Origin: a virus
DNA: 64,000 bases
Virus record (IMG/VR): IMGVR_UViG_3300046533_000294
Location: 62,001 to 126,000 of that record
Reading direction: 5' to 3' (one strand)
Below are positions 57,264-63,990 of this stretch, one piece after another; the stretch's first letter is position 1; each line of letters begins with the position of its first letter. Under the pieces are notes generated by a model. It worked only from the letters and a program-made list of their open reading frames with translations. It ran no database searches and was not told where the DNA came from. Made by a program: the position numbers and the translations under genes.

Positions 57264-57635
57264 TCACTTCCTGATTTGGCTCCGTCGCCGGGTCTTGGAT
57301 ACAACTTTGACGCCAGAGCGTGGTTGCTCGGGCAGTCTGTTGTTCCGAACGTCCTGAACGATCGCTTTTATCTGAGCGTCAGTAAGTCCTTTGATCCCGA
57401 CCACATCCTCCAGCCCAACCGTTCGCATGTTCGTGTGGATCTCACGTCCTCGATCCACCATTCGGTCAGAGTAAAACTGGACGAGTGGCTGCTTTCGGAA
57501 GCCTGATGACGTCTGGCCAGCAGGCAGGAAGCGTATGTACTTGGCGCAGAACACTTCGTTATTGAACGTGATGGAAGTTTCTTCATCAATGTTCATGAGT
57601 TCGCTCCGAGTACGCACGCTCCTGCCTTCTAGCAA
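57264..57635 (-). CDS. Hypothetical protein (123 aa)
   Basis: Helical C-terminal half (GLEDVVGIKGLTDAQIKAIV) ending in a basic tail. The start is uncertain: TTG 57635 or ATG 57596, and the frame reads as coding further upstream (VHIDIDDELKALLEG) without a canonical start. Function unknown. Confidence 0.55.
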   Translation of the reverse strand: MLEGRSVRTRSELMNIDEETSITFNNEVFCAKYIRFLPAGQTSSGFRKQPLVQFYSDRMVDRGREIHTNMRTVGLEDVVGIKGLTDAQIKAIVQDVRNNRLPEQPRSGVKVVSKTRRRSQIRK

Positions 57636-57667
57636 CGCCTTCAGCTCATCATCGATGTCGATGTGAA

Positions 57668-58183
57668 CTAAGGGCGCGTTGGGAGAGACGACCTCCGACG
57701 CACCTTGACATCCGGCTTGGGCCGATTCTTGCTGCCCTTGGGACGACCGGGGCCACGCTTCGCCGCTGCGGCCGCTGCCTTGGTCTCCTTGGCAGTCGGC
57801 TTCCTGGCAGGCTTGCCGTCGGCCGGCACGCCGTCGGGACGCTTGCCCCTGCCCGTGTAGGACTTGGACATGTCCCCACCGTTCTCCACGAACATTGCCT
57901 GAACTTCCGGCACTGTGGAGCCGGTGTAGGCCGCGATGCGCTCCCAGCGCAGTCCACGATCACGAGCCTTGTTGATGTTAGCGGCTGTGAGCTTGAACTT
58001 CAGAGCTGGGTCGATCACCGCCTCGGCAACGTAGAGATACCGGGCCGCCATCGGCCTCGCGACCTTGAGAGCCGACTGCAGCGCGTCGAACTTGGCGCTG
58101 TCCTTGGCGTCTCTCAGCGGCTTGACGATCTTCACCGCTTTCGTGACCAGAGCTGGCTCCAGCTCTGCTGCGATCCTGGCCAT
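57668..58183 (-). CDS. Putative DNA-binding protein with AT-hook-like tail
   Basis: 171 residues. Largely helical N-terminal part including INKARDRGLRWERIAAYTGS, an HTH-like segment; then a Lys/Ala/Pro-rich tail with GPGRPKGSKNRPK, an AT-hook-type GRPKG core. ATG follows GAAGGAGGGATCC. Good candidate for a phage chromatin or regulatory protein; unproven. Confidence 0.6.
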   Translation of the reverse strand: MARIAAELEPALVTKAVKIVKPLRDAKDSAKFDALQSALKVARPMAARYLYVAEAVIDPALKFKLTAANINKARDRGLRWERIAAYTGSTVPEVQAMFVENGGDMSKSYTGRGKRPDGVPADGKPARKPTAKETKAAAAAAKRGPGRPKGSKNRPKPDVKVRRRSSLPTRP

Positions 58184-58305
58184 GGATCCCTCCTTCGGTA
58201 GTGGTGGATTTCAGCCACTTAGTATGATACTATACAAGTGGCGGGATGGCTAGCCAACCATCCCGGCCGAAACCCTTTGATTACCAGGGGTTTCGACCGG
58301 CATGG
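58184..58305 (-). promoter_or_regulatory. Leader with three hairpins and RBS
   Basis: Leftward order: GAAACCC...GGGTTTC stem, CGGGATGG...CCATCCCG stem (within the promoter spacer), GTGG...CCAC stem, GAAGGAGGG RBS. It combines the repeated module with a recognisable promoter. Confidence 0.55.
58229..58257 (-). promoter_or_regulatory. Sigma70-like promoter (leftward)
   Basis: TTGGCT (58252-58257, minus strand) and TATAGT (58229-58234) are separated by exactly 17 bases. CCACTT AGTATGATACT ATAC AAGTGG overlaps the -10 as an imperfect palindrome, which could be an operator. Confidence 0.5.
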
Positions 58306-58638
58306 TTATCTCGACAACTCCTTGAGCGCCCATGCTGCGCCTTCAGCGAAGCTCTCGACCTGGTAGCCTGCTGCCACGACCGGCTCGCCCTTGTAGAGCA
58401 GGTACTGGCGAGTCGTGAGCGTTCGCTCGCGCTGGTTGTACGGCTCTTGTGCGAGACGGACAACCGTGAGATCGCCGTTGTCGATCTGGAGCAGCTTCGG
58501 GTGTTCCTTGGCGACATGGATGCAGGCCTGGTTGTGAGTATCGAACTTGATCTTGCAGGCCTCACATAGCTTCATCTGCACGACCTTGAGCCCTGGAAAC
58601 TCGAATGACTGAACCCAGCCAGCTTCTTCCTTGAGCAT
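58306..58638 (-). CDS. C2H2 zinc-finger-like protein (110 aa)
   Basis: LCEACKIKFDTHNQACIHVA then KEH gives C-x2-C-x12-H-x4-H with Phe at the conserved position, an exact C2H2 finger pattern, rare in bacterial viruses. The rest (LLQIDNGDLTVVRLAQEPYN) is a beta-rich domain. Preceded by the hairpin/RBS leader. DNA or RNA binding is a fair inference. Confidence 0.6.
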   Translation of the reverse strand: MLKEEAGWVQSFEFPGLKVVQMKLCEACKIKFDTHNQACIHVAKEHPKLLQIDNGDLTVVRLAQEPYNQRERTLTTRQYLLYKGEPVVAAGYQVESFAEGAAWALKELSR

Positions 58639-58698
58639 TGACCCTCCTTCTGGAGTTCTGATGAACTCCGAGCCTACCCTAGTGGGTAGACTCGCAGC
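58639..58698 (-). promoter_or_regulatory. Double-hairpin/RBS leader module
   Basis: A clear copy: CGAGTCTACCC...GGGTAGGCTCG stem, GGAGTTC ATCA GAACTCC stem, then AGAAGGAGGGTCA and ATG. Confidence 0.7.
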
Positions 58699-59211
58699 TC
58701 ACTTGAGGCTGCTGTACGCTGCCTTGAACCAGTTCATCGCCGTGCCCGTGTCGAGGCTGGAGTCGTTGTACTCGATGATGAGCGACTCCAGCTGCTCGAT
58801 GCTGTAGCCCTTGATGTCATCGTTGCTGATATGTTGGTCTTCGTACTCGTCGCCTCTGTATTCTGTCGTCACGGGTCGAGCATCGACAGGGATCGCCAAC
58901 GCGAGTGCAAGCAGCGACTTCTCCAGTGCCTTCAATCTGGCCTTGGGGTAGTTCTGGTCGCCTCTGAAGTAGACCGACGGGTTGTTGATCGACGGGCAGT
59001 ATGCCATCAAACCCGAATCGTAGTCGTCAGACTTCGCGATGACGACACGCGCGAGCTTCGAGTTGATGACCGCGAGGCCGACGGCACAACCATCTGGCTT
59101 CTTGTTTCCGTTGGCTTCTGCTTCCTGCATCAGCTCGCCACAGAGCCAGTGTCCGGCCCTGATGTCCAGGATGGACTCCTCCAGGACGACCTTGGCTGTC
59201 ATTCTCGGCAT
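58699..59211 (-). CDS. DUF6197-like protein 1
   Basis: 170 residues. HWLCGELMQEAEANGNKKPD, GCAVGLAVINSKLA, LALALAIP and LIIEYNDSSLDTGTAMNWFK match DUF6197-like proteins of actinobacteria and their phages. The 61918-62607 protein shares all of these segments, so the two are paralogs. Function of the family is not known. Confidence 0.6.
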   Translation of the reverse strand: MPRMTAKVVLEESILDIRAGHWLCGELMQEAEANGNKKPDGCAVGLAVINSKLARVVIAKSDDYDSGLMAYCPSINNPSVYFRGDQNYPKARLKALEKSLLALALAIPVDARPVTTEYRGDEYEDQHISNDDIKGYSIEQLESLIIEYNDSSLDTGTAMNWFKAAYSSLK

Positions 59212-59275
59212 TGACCCTCCTTCGTTACGGTACTCTCATGAGCACCGGGCCTGCCCCGAAGGACAGACCCGCTGA
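59212..59275 (-). promoter_or_regulatory. Double-hairpin/RBS leader module
   Basis: CGGGTCTGTCC...GGCAGGCCCG stem, GGTGCTC ATGA GAGTACC stem (one G-U pair), GAAGGAGGGTCA, ATG 59211. Confidence 0.65.
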
Positions 59276-59356
59276 TCACTTTCGCCAACGCTCCCGAATA
59301 ATTAGCCACATTATGCGGAACCAACGCGGCGATAGGAAGATTGGCGGTTGTGTCAC
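59276..59356 (-). CDS. Tiny hydrophobic/basic peptide (26 aa)
   Basis: GTG 59356 overlaps the preceding stop (GTGA), and the stop runs into the next leader. Product MTQPPIFLSPRWFRIMWLII then RERWRK, amphipathic or membrane-seeking. Too short for certainty but the coupling matches its neighbours. Confidence 0.4.
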   Translation of the reverse strand: MTQPPIFLSPRWFRIMWLIIRERWRK

Positions 59357-59613
59357 TTGCTGTGCACCACCATGACCAGGCGTTCGATCGGGATGCTGGC
59401 CTGCTTGCCCTTTGCAGGGCCGTTCTTGGGCCAGAACTTCACCCAACGATTCTCATGCTCGTCGTTGAAGAACTCGACGGGCTTGAATCGGTCAGTGCCG
59501 GTTGTAGGTCTCATTTTGGCGATCGAATAGATGGCGTTGTCGCCTGCTTCCTCGACCACGATCGCCTCGATGTTGTACAAGACGACGTTCTCCTGTTCCT
59601 GCTGTACGACCAT
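59353..59613 (-). CDS. Hypothetical protein (86 aa)
   Basis: ATG overlaps the preceding TAA (TAATG) and has CGGAGG upstream. Beta-rich (NVVLYNIEAIVVEEAGDNAI) and basic toward the end (KNGPAKGKQASIPIERL). Function unknown. Confidence 0.55.
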   Translation of the reverse strand: MVVQQEQENVVLYNIEAIVVEEAGDNAIYSIAKMRPTTGTDRFKPVEFFNDEHENRWVKFWPKNGPAKGKQASIPIERLVMVVHSK

Positions 59614-59861
59614 TATGCCTCCGTGAACTGGTGAGTCGCCACGGGCTCGGTGCTATCCGGGTCGAACAATTCGACTCCGATGTCACCGCTCTCGTGGCGA
59701 TGGATGAATAAGCCGAAGATCACACGGTTGTCGATCTTGAAGATGAGGTCGTGCTCCCAATCCATCATTTCTGGTAACACCGGAAGCTGGATCGCAGCTG
59801 TGACATCAGCCTCATCATACGGAACGACTTTGATCTTGAGGAGCTTCGGCGGATTCGTCAC
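59613..59861 (-). CDS. Hypothetical protein (82 aa, GTG start)
   Basis: GTG 59861 overlaps TGA of a 3-codon mini-ORF (ATG CTG AAG TGA) that sits where the leader normally places the start. Beta-rich, acidic (IFKIDNRVIFGLFIHRHESG). Either initiation is coupled to the mini-ORF or a one-base change separated the ATG from the gene. Confidence 0.55.
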   Translation of the reverse strand: MTNPPKLLKIKVVPYDEADVTAAIQLPVLPEMMDWEHDLIFKIDNRVIFGLFIHRHESGDIGVELFDPDSTEPVATHQFTEA

Positions 59862-59941
59862 TTCAGCATGACCCTCCTTCGCTGTACTCGGAGTCGGGTG
59901 ACTCCAGCCCCCGGTGACCGCAGAGACACCGGGAGCTGCAA
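59862..59941 (-). promoter_or_regulatory. Double-hairpin/RBS leader module with mini-ORF
   Basis: GGAGTC ACCC GACTCC stem and GAAGGAGGGTC are intact. ATG 59869 opens the short frame MLK-stop. An outer CCCGGTGTCTC...CCGGGGG region could pair as the first hairpin. Confidence 0.6.
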
Positions 59942-60166
59942 CTACCCGACCTGCTGTACGGGGTAGTGCGGCTTGATGTGCTTGTTGATATAGCTGCCGA
60001 CGCTTCGAGCGTTAGCAGCCACAACGGCACGTTGGTATGGCACGCCTGTGTAGGCGTACGTCTTGTCGCTCTTGTACGTGACGTACATGATGCTCTTGTC
60101 ACTGTCCCAAGAGATCGACTTGACATTGCTGGAATGAGGAACTGGAATCGGCCTTGGTGTACTCAT
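59942..60166 (-). CDS. KTSC-domain protein (74 aa)
   Basis: HSSNVKSISWDSDKSIMYVT, KTYAYTGVPYQRAVVAAN and VGSYINKHIKPHYP follow the KTSC domain pattern, a small domain of unknown biochemical role found alone or fused to nucleic-acid enzymes. ATG 60166 overlaps the stop of the 27-aa gene (ATGA). Confidence 0.65.
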   Translation of the reverse strand: MSTPRPIPVPHSSNVKSISWDSDKSIMYVTYKSDKTYAYTGVPYQRAVVAANARSVGSYINKHIKPHYPVQQVG

Positions 60167-60246
60167 GGCGTCACCAGCTCGATCGCGTCCTTGACATGAT
60201 GAAGCAGAACGAGGATCTCGAACAGCAGAAGATACACGTGTCTCAT
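60163..60246 (-). CDS. Tiny hydrophobic peptide (27 aa)
   Basis: ATGA overlaps on both sides. MRHVYLLLFEILVLLHHVKD ends in AIELVTP. Possibly membrane-associated. Perfect coupling to neighbours supports translation. Confidence 0.5.
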   Translation of the reverse strand: MRHVYLLLFEILVLLHHVKDAIELVTP

Positions 60247-60440
60247 TTCGCACGCGCTTCCCCGGCCATGAACCGCTTGGCTGCTTCCTTTGGCTTCATC
60301 CCCACCATGTACCAGTCGTGCAACAGATCTTCGTCGCACTCGTCGCGCATGGTCAGGTAGATTTCACCCGTTTCAGCCTCGCGCATCTTGCTGACTTGAT
60401 CGCCGAAGCGATCGCTCCAGTGAGTGAACGTGTAGCTCAT
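60243..60440 (-). CDS. Hypothetical protein (65 aa)
   Basis: Acidic N-terminus (GDQVSKMREAETGEIYLTMR) and a basic helical end (KPKEAAKRFMAGEARAK). Coupled by ATGA to neighbours. Function unknown. Confidence 0.55.
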   Translation of the reverse strand: MSYTFTHWSDRFGDQVSKMREAETGEIYLTMRDECDEDLLHDWYMVGMKPKEAAKRFMAGEARAK

Positions 60441-60571
60441 GATGCGTACTTCCTTCTCTTCAACTCAGAGAGGATCGCAGGCATGAACGTTTTGGGCACG
60501 TTCCCTGTTCTGACTAGGCCGAGGATCTCATCGAGCGAGAGTCGCCGCAGATACCAGCGAAACTCGTTCAT
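60437..60571 (-). CDS. Small basic protein (44 aa)
   Basis: MNEFRWYLRRLSLDEILGLV then RTGNVPKTFMPAILSELKRR: short, basic and helical. ATGA overlaps on both sides place it firmly in the operon. Function unknown. Confidence 0.5.
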   Translation of the reverse strand: MNEFRWYLRRLSLDEILGLVRTGNVPKTFMPAILSELKRRKYAS

Positions 60572-60771
60572 GTGATCACCTTGTTGGCCTTCAGCAGATC
60601 CACGATCGTCTGGCGGTCGGCGTTGACGTTGCCAGTACGAGCGAGCCAGAGACAGTAATCGATGATCTCTCCTCGGTTCTTGTACTCAACGCTGAAGATC
60701 TCCTTGTTGCTGGCGGTCTTCACCGTCACGACGTGTCCGACACGAGTCACGCTGATGTTCACTTGCGCCAT
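60568..60771 (-). CDS. Hypothetical protein (67 aa)
   Basis: ATG 60771 shares its A with the upstream stop (TGATG). Beta strands VNISVTRVGHVVTVKTASNK then a helix. No family recognised. GTG 60774 is an alternative start. Confidence 0.55.
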   Translation of the reverse strand: MAQVNISVTRVGHVVTVKTASNKEIFSVEYKNRGEIIDYCLWLARTGNVNADRQTIVDLLKANKVIT

Positions 60772-61301
60772 CACCAACCCTCTTTCGCTGCGCAGATCGG
60801 GCCGATGCCTCTTGCTCGACTCTGCTCATCGGTGAGAGTCCGTCCGCAAATCCCGCACTTGCCCAGCTCACGCCCGTAGCGCATGCTGGCTTCTGCCGGA
60901 TTCTTGGAGATCTCGGTCATGATGGACTTCTTGTGCTCCGTGTTTTTGATCGGATAACGCTCATCCGAAGCACGGACGTTCAGGAAGGTGTAGCCTGCCC
61001 ACTTGCCCTCAGTCGGCTTGTCTACGTGGTAGAACTTCAGGACATCGTCCATCGGATCGACCACGGCATACCTGCCGGCCGGGACATCAGGCCAATCTCT
61101 ACTGACCTGCTTCTTGGGACATGCCTTTAGCCCGTCGATGATTCGACTGGCCTCACCCTTGGTGAGCTTCCGTCCACCGAGATGGACTCGGGCAATGAAC
61201 TCAGCCTGCTCATCCGACATCTCGTGTTTCTGTGAGAGGTCGTGGATGAACTCTAGCTGGCTCTCCGATGCTGGATCCTCTGTCCAGGCTGTCGTTGCCA
61301 T
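60771..61301 (-). CDS. DUF6011-type zinc protein
   Basis: 176 residues from ATG 61301 (CGAAGGAGGGG upstream). N-terminal helical part (SESQLEFIHDLSQKHEMSDE, then GGRKLTKGEASRIIDGLKAC), a beta middle, and a C-terminal GKCGICGRTLTDEQSRARGI followed by GPICAAK: the CxxC...C pattern of DUF6011, frequent in actinobacteria and actinophages. Function unknown. Confidence 0.65.
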   Translation of the reverse strand: MATTAWTEDPASESQLEFIHDLSQKHEMSDEQAEFIARVHLGGRKLTKGEASRIIDGLKACPKKQVSRDWPDVPAGRYAVVDPMDDVLKFYHVDKPTEGKWAGYTFLNVRASDERYPIKNTEHKKSIMTEISKNPAEASMRYGRELGKCGICGRTLTDEQSRARGIGPICAAKEGW

Positions 61302-61375
61302 ACTCCCCTCCTTCGTGGTTGATGCTCGGCTGAGCACCGAGCCTACCCGTCGTGTCGGACGGACAGACTCGCTGA
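61302..61375 (-). promoter_or_regulatory. Double-hairpin/RBS leader module
   Basis: CGAGTCTGTCCGTCC...GGGTAGGCTCG stem, GGTGCTC AGCC GAGCATC stem (G-U pair), CGAAGGAGGGG, ATG 61301. Confidence 0.65.
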
Positions 61376-61579
61376 TCAGGTTGGCTCGTAGATGAATGGT
61401 TCGTCTCCGAAGTTGCCCACCCACTTGTCGGGGCTGAGCAGCTTCGGGTACCAGATGTCAACCATCAGCTCGCAGCCCGCGTCCGTGTTATCGAACTTGA
61501 GCTTGAACATCGGGTTGCCCTTGGTGTCAGCAACGATGATCTCTGACTCGTCCTGATGGAGAGTAACTATCTGTGGCAT
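61376..61579 (-). CDS. Hypothetical protein (67 aa)
   Basis: ATG 61579 shares a base with the stop of the upstream gene (TGATG). Beta-rich: QIVTLHQDESEIIVADTKGN, PMFKLKFDNT, ending DEPFIYEPT. Function unknown. Confidence 0.55.
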   Translation of the reverse strand: MPQIVTLHQDESEIIVADTKGNPMFKLKFDNTDAGCELMVDIWYPKLLSPDKWVGNFGDEPFIYEPT

Positions 61580-61854
61580 CAGAACACGCTGATGATCATG
61601 GCGCTGTCTTCCACAACGCCGTCTCGGTGGAGCGAATCGACTTTCAGGATCACTCTGATGCCATCGTCGTGAAGACTCGGGGTGACCTTGAAGATCTTTT
61701 CGCTCTCTGAATCCGCGATGAAGAACGAGCCGCGATCGCTCTTCGCATCGTCGCTGATCCATGCCAGCATGAGCGTCGGCTGCGCTTCGTCGTGAAACGA
61801 GATCGTCTCAAGATCGTCGTTGACCGTGAACTTGTCTGATCTGACTTCGTCCAT
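61579..61854 (-). CDS. Hypothetical protein (91 aa)
   Basis: Acidic, beta-rich (DSESEKIFKVTPSLHDDGIR, VILKVDSLHRDG). First gene after a leader. It and the next gene share a similar beta pattern and could be diverged copies; not certain. Confidence 0.55.
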   Translation of the reverse strand: MDEVRSDKFTVNDDLETISFHDEAQPTLMLAWISDDAKSDRGSFFIADSESEKIFKVTPSLHDDGIRVILKVDSLHRDGVVEDSAMIISVF

Positions 61855-61917
61855 TGACCCTCCTTCTGGTGTTCTGTCTGAACACCGAGCCCATCCTTGT
61901 TGGGATGGACTCGCTGG
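61855..61917 (-). promoter_or_regulatory. Double-hairpin/RBS leader module
   Basis: CGAGTCCATCCC...GGGATGGGCTCG stem, perfect GGTGTTC AGACA GAACACC stem, AGAAGGAGGGTCA, ATG 61854. The best-preserved copy. Confidence 0.75.
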
Positions 61918-62607
61918 TCAGGCGTCGCCCTCGTACATCTCGACCAAAGCGTCTTCGGTGTCGCTGTTGGTCGGGTAGCACTGCTGACAAGACGGATCTT
62001 CACAGCCGTCCTCGTCCTGCATCCACGTCGAGGCCTGCTTGCCGGCGGATCGGCGCAGACGTGCGATGCCGATGGCGTTGCAGAACCACGACGCTGCATC
62101 GCCTCTCGTGATGTCGTCGTCGTTGTAGGCGACAACGCAGTCGGCAGCTCCTGAAACGTCGTGAGGGATGTTATCCGCCCACTTGTCGTACGCCTCATCG
62201 ACTTCGTTGTACCAGCCAGCCTTACTGACGGTGATCTCTTTCGGGATCGCCAGCGCGAGGCATACGATCGCCTCTGCTGTCGTTGAAGTCGCGTACAGAT
62301 CGCTCTGCTCGAAGATGCCCTGGACTTCGTACTGTCCAGTCGGCACGTCCTTGCCGATCTCGTTGTCCCACAGCCTCACTACTCTGGTAGAGAAGCTAGC
62401 CAGACCGCCGTTCATGCCGATCAGGCCGAGAGCGCAGCCCTCGGGCTTCTTATGCCCGTTGAGCACACAGGCTCGCGTGAGCGTGCCGCAGATCCAGCTC
62501 CAGGGGATGTCGTTGTACGACAGCTCCAGGATCTCAACTGCGTCATCACCCACACGATCGAGTGCGAACTCCAGCACGCCCGGTGACGTCTCGATCAATG
62601 GTGGCAT
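61918..62607 (-). CDS. DUF6197-like protein 2
   Basis: 229 residues. WICGTLTRACVLNGHKKPEG, CALGLIGMNGGLA, CLALAIPKEI and CVVAYNDDDITRGDAASWFC align with the 58699-59211 protein. It has an extra N-terminal segment and a C-terminal CEDPSCQQC zinc-like patch plus an acidic end. The paralog pair flanks 2.7 kb of other small genes. Confidence 0.6.
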   Translation of the reverse strand: MPPLIETSPGVLEFALDRVGDDAVEILELSYNDIPWSWICGTLTRACVLNGHKKPEGCALGLIGMNGGLASFSTRVVRLWDNEIGKDVPTGQYEVQGIFEQSDLYATSTTAEAIVCLALAIPKEITVSKAGWYNEVDEAYDKWADNIPHDVSGAADCVVAYNDDDITRGDAASWFCNAIGIARLRRSAGKQASTWMQDEDGCEDPSCQQCYPTNSDTEDALVEMYEGDA

Positions 62608-62685
62608 AACCCTCCTTCGGTTGTTGTTACTGGTGCCTGGTGAGCACCGAGCCTATCCGATCCATCGGACGGACAGACTCGCTAC
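62608..62685 (-). promoter_or_regulatory. Double-hairpin/RBS leader module
   Basis: CGAGTCTGTCCG...CGGATAGGCTCG stem, GGTGC...GCACC stem, GAAGGAGGGTT, ATG 62607. Confidence 0.65.
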
Positions 62686-62829
62686 TCACTTCCTTTGCTC
62701 TTTCTCGCAGTCGTCGCAGATTCCAGACACGACGTTGCTACCACGAGCCTGAGCCATGGCCAGGTCGTGGCCGGTGACTTGGACGTACTTGATCTTGTGG
62801 CAAACGGTGCAGTAGCCAACGAGTCTCAT
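62686..62829 (-). CDS. Small zinc-ribbon protein (47 aa)
   Basis: ATG 62829 overlaps the upstream stop (ATGA). MRLVGYCTVCHKIKYVQVTG and GICDDCEKEQRK: two CxxC pairs around a compact core, a common type of tiny actinophage zinc ribbon. Function unknown. Confidence 0.6.
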   Translation of the reverse strand: MRLVGYCTVCHKIKYVQVTGHDLAMAQARGSNVVSGICDDCEKEQRK

Positions 62830-63062
62830 CCCGGGCACTCGCTTTCGAGATGAACGAGATCGAGATCACCTTGGCTATCAAGAGCATCGTAGTGCCTCAG
62901 CCCGTGTTTAATGGGCACGCGAACCCGGTTGGGCTCACGCTTCCATGTCTGCACTTGACCATTCACCTTCCAGCGTTGGCAAGTGCCATCGCTGTTCCTG
63001 TTGATGTCGTGGTGAAGGATCTGGCCACGCTTCAGGCTTTTTGCTTGCTCCAACGTGATCAT
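62826..63062 (-). CDS. Hypothetical protein (78 aa)
   Basis: ATG 63062 in ATGA overlap. TLEQAKSLKRGQILHHDINR and TCQRWKVNGQVQTWKREPNR suggest a small beta-barrel of the type found in many phage accessory proteins that set RNA or DNA contacts; that is conjecture. Confidence 0.55.
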   Translation of the reverse strand: MITLEQAKSLKRGQILHHDINRNSDGTCQRWKVNGQVQTWKREPNRVRVPIKHGLRHYDALDSQGDLDLVHLESECPG

Positions 63063-63295
63063 GTCGACACCTGGCCTTGGGGCGAGATGCCGCCATAAAT
63101 CGGCTGGCCATGATCCGTCCAGTGCATCGTGAAGCACAGATAGTTGTCTGGCAGATCGAGTCCGCCTTTCTGAACAACCACGTTTTCAAGTTTCGGATTG
63201 TTCAGGATAACATCAATGCTGTGCTTCTGTGCAGTCGTCATGGTGTTGAATGCCTCTTGCGTCATCTTGACCTTGATCACTTGTGTGACCTCCAT
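63059..63295 (-). CDS. Hypothetical protein (78 aa)
   Basis: TQVIKVKMTQEAFNTMTTAQ then KLENVVVQKG. Start overlaps the upstream gene by 19 bases; ATG 63265 (MTQEAF) is an alternative. Function unknown. Confidence 0.5.
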   Translation of the reverse strand: MEVTQVIKVKMTQEAFNTMTTAQKHSIDVILNNPKLENVVVQKGGLDLPDNYLCFTMHWTDHGQPIYGGISPQGQVST

Positions 63296-63660
63296 GCGAC
63301 GATTCTGTCTCCGGGCATGAACACGACTGGCTTTTCCATCTGTGAATGAAGGAAGCGATGCTTGTGCTTAACAACTTGCTCGCCCTTCTCCACCAGGCCA
63401 CAATCACCCTCGATGTAGTACACACCGAATTGGAAAGTGACATAGTGCTCGAACTCTTGCCCTGACCACTTCGATCCGAGCTTGTTGTCTGGATCGAATG
63501 TCCAGGTGCCGAGGTCAGCGAACTTCTTGCCAGTCTGATATTCCCGGTCAGCATCTTCGTCCATGTAGGCCACGGTGTAGCAGAAGTCAAGCATCTGCTG
63601 ATCCCAGATGAGATCCTTGCGACGCTTGCCTTTTCGCTCCACATAGATGTTGAGTGGCAT
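63277..63660 (-). CDS. Hypothetical protein (127 aa)
   Basis: ATG 63660 after GAAGGAGGGCCAGCAAA. Aromatic and charged (DLIWDQQMLDFCYTVAYMDE; EFEHYVTFQFGVYYIEGDCG). No family recognised. Confidence 0.55.
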   Translation of the reverse strand: MPLNIYVERKGKRRKDLIWDQQMLDFCYTVAYMDEDADREYQTGKKFADLGTWTFDPDNKLGSKWSGQEFEHYVTFQFGVYYIEGDCGLVEKGEQVVKHKHRFLHSQMEKPVVFMPGDRIVAWRSHK

Positions 63661-63733
63661 TTTGCTGGCCCTCCTTCGTGGCGTCTTATGAACACCGGCC
63701 CCACAGATCGTAGCTGACCTGTGGAGCCGCTAT
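63661..63733 (-). promoter_or_regulatory. Double-hairpin/RBS leader module
   Basis: CTCCACAGGTC...GACCTGTGGGG-type stem, GGTGTT...GACGCC stem with G-U pairs, GAAGGAGGGCC, ATG 63660. Confidence 0.6.
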
Positions 63734-63958
63734 TCACTCTTCACTACCTGGTTGATCTCGAACGATGTACAGCTTCGGCTTTGAAGCCTTGGGAACTGGA
63801 ATCCGCTTGGGCGTAATCGGCTTCGACTTCACTGGTTCGTTCCCGTCAAAGAACACGGTCTTGACTACCTTGTTATGTCTCGACCACCAGCCGAGAATGA
63901 AACACAGTATGAGAATCGAGCCGGGAATGTCGATGAAGATGAACTTCACGACACTCAC
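63734..63958 (-). CDS. Membrane protein (74 aa, GTG start)
   Basis: GTG 63958 in GTGA overlap with an 11-codon mini-ORF. One hydrophobic span near the start (FIFIDIPGSILILCFILGWW) and a basic, Pro-rich cytoplasmic-type tail (KSKPITPKRIPVPKASKPKL). Function unknown. Confidence 0.55.
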   Translation of the reverse strand: MSVVKFIFIDIPGSILILCFILGWWSRHNKVVKTVFFDGNEPVKSKPITPKRIPVPKASKPKLYIVRDQPGSEE

Positions 63959-63990
63959 CTTCGATCGGTTCTGTTCCCCAGTCGTATCAT
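63955..63990 (-). CDS. Mini-ORF (11 aa) in leader
   Basis: ATG 63990 stands right after GGAGGGTCAA and encodes MIRLGNRTDRR before TGA, whose bases overlap the GTG of the membrane protein gene. It may be a leader peptide coupling translation, or an eroded gene. Confidence 0.4.
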   Translation of the reverse strand: MIRLGNRTDRR

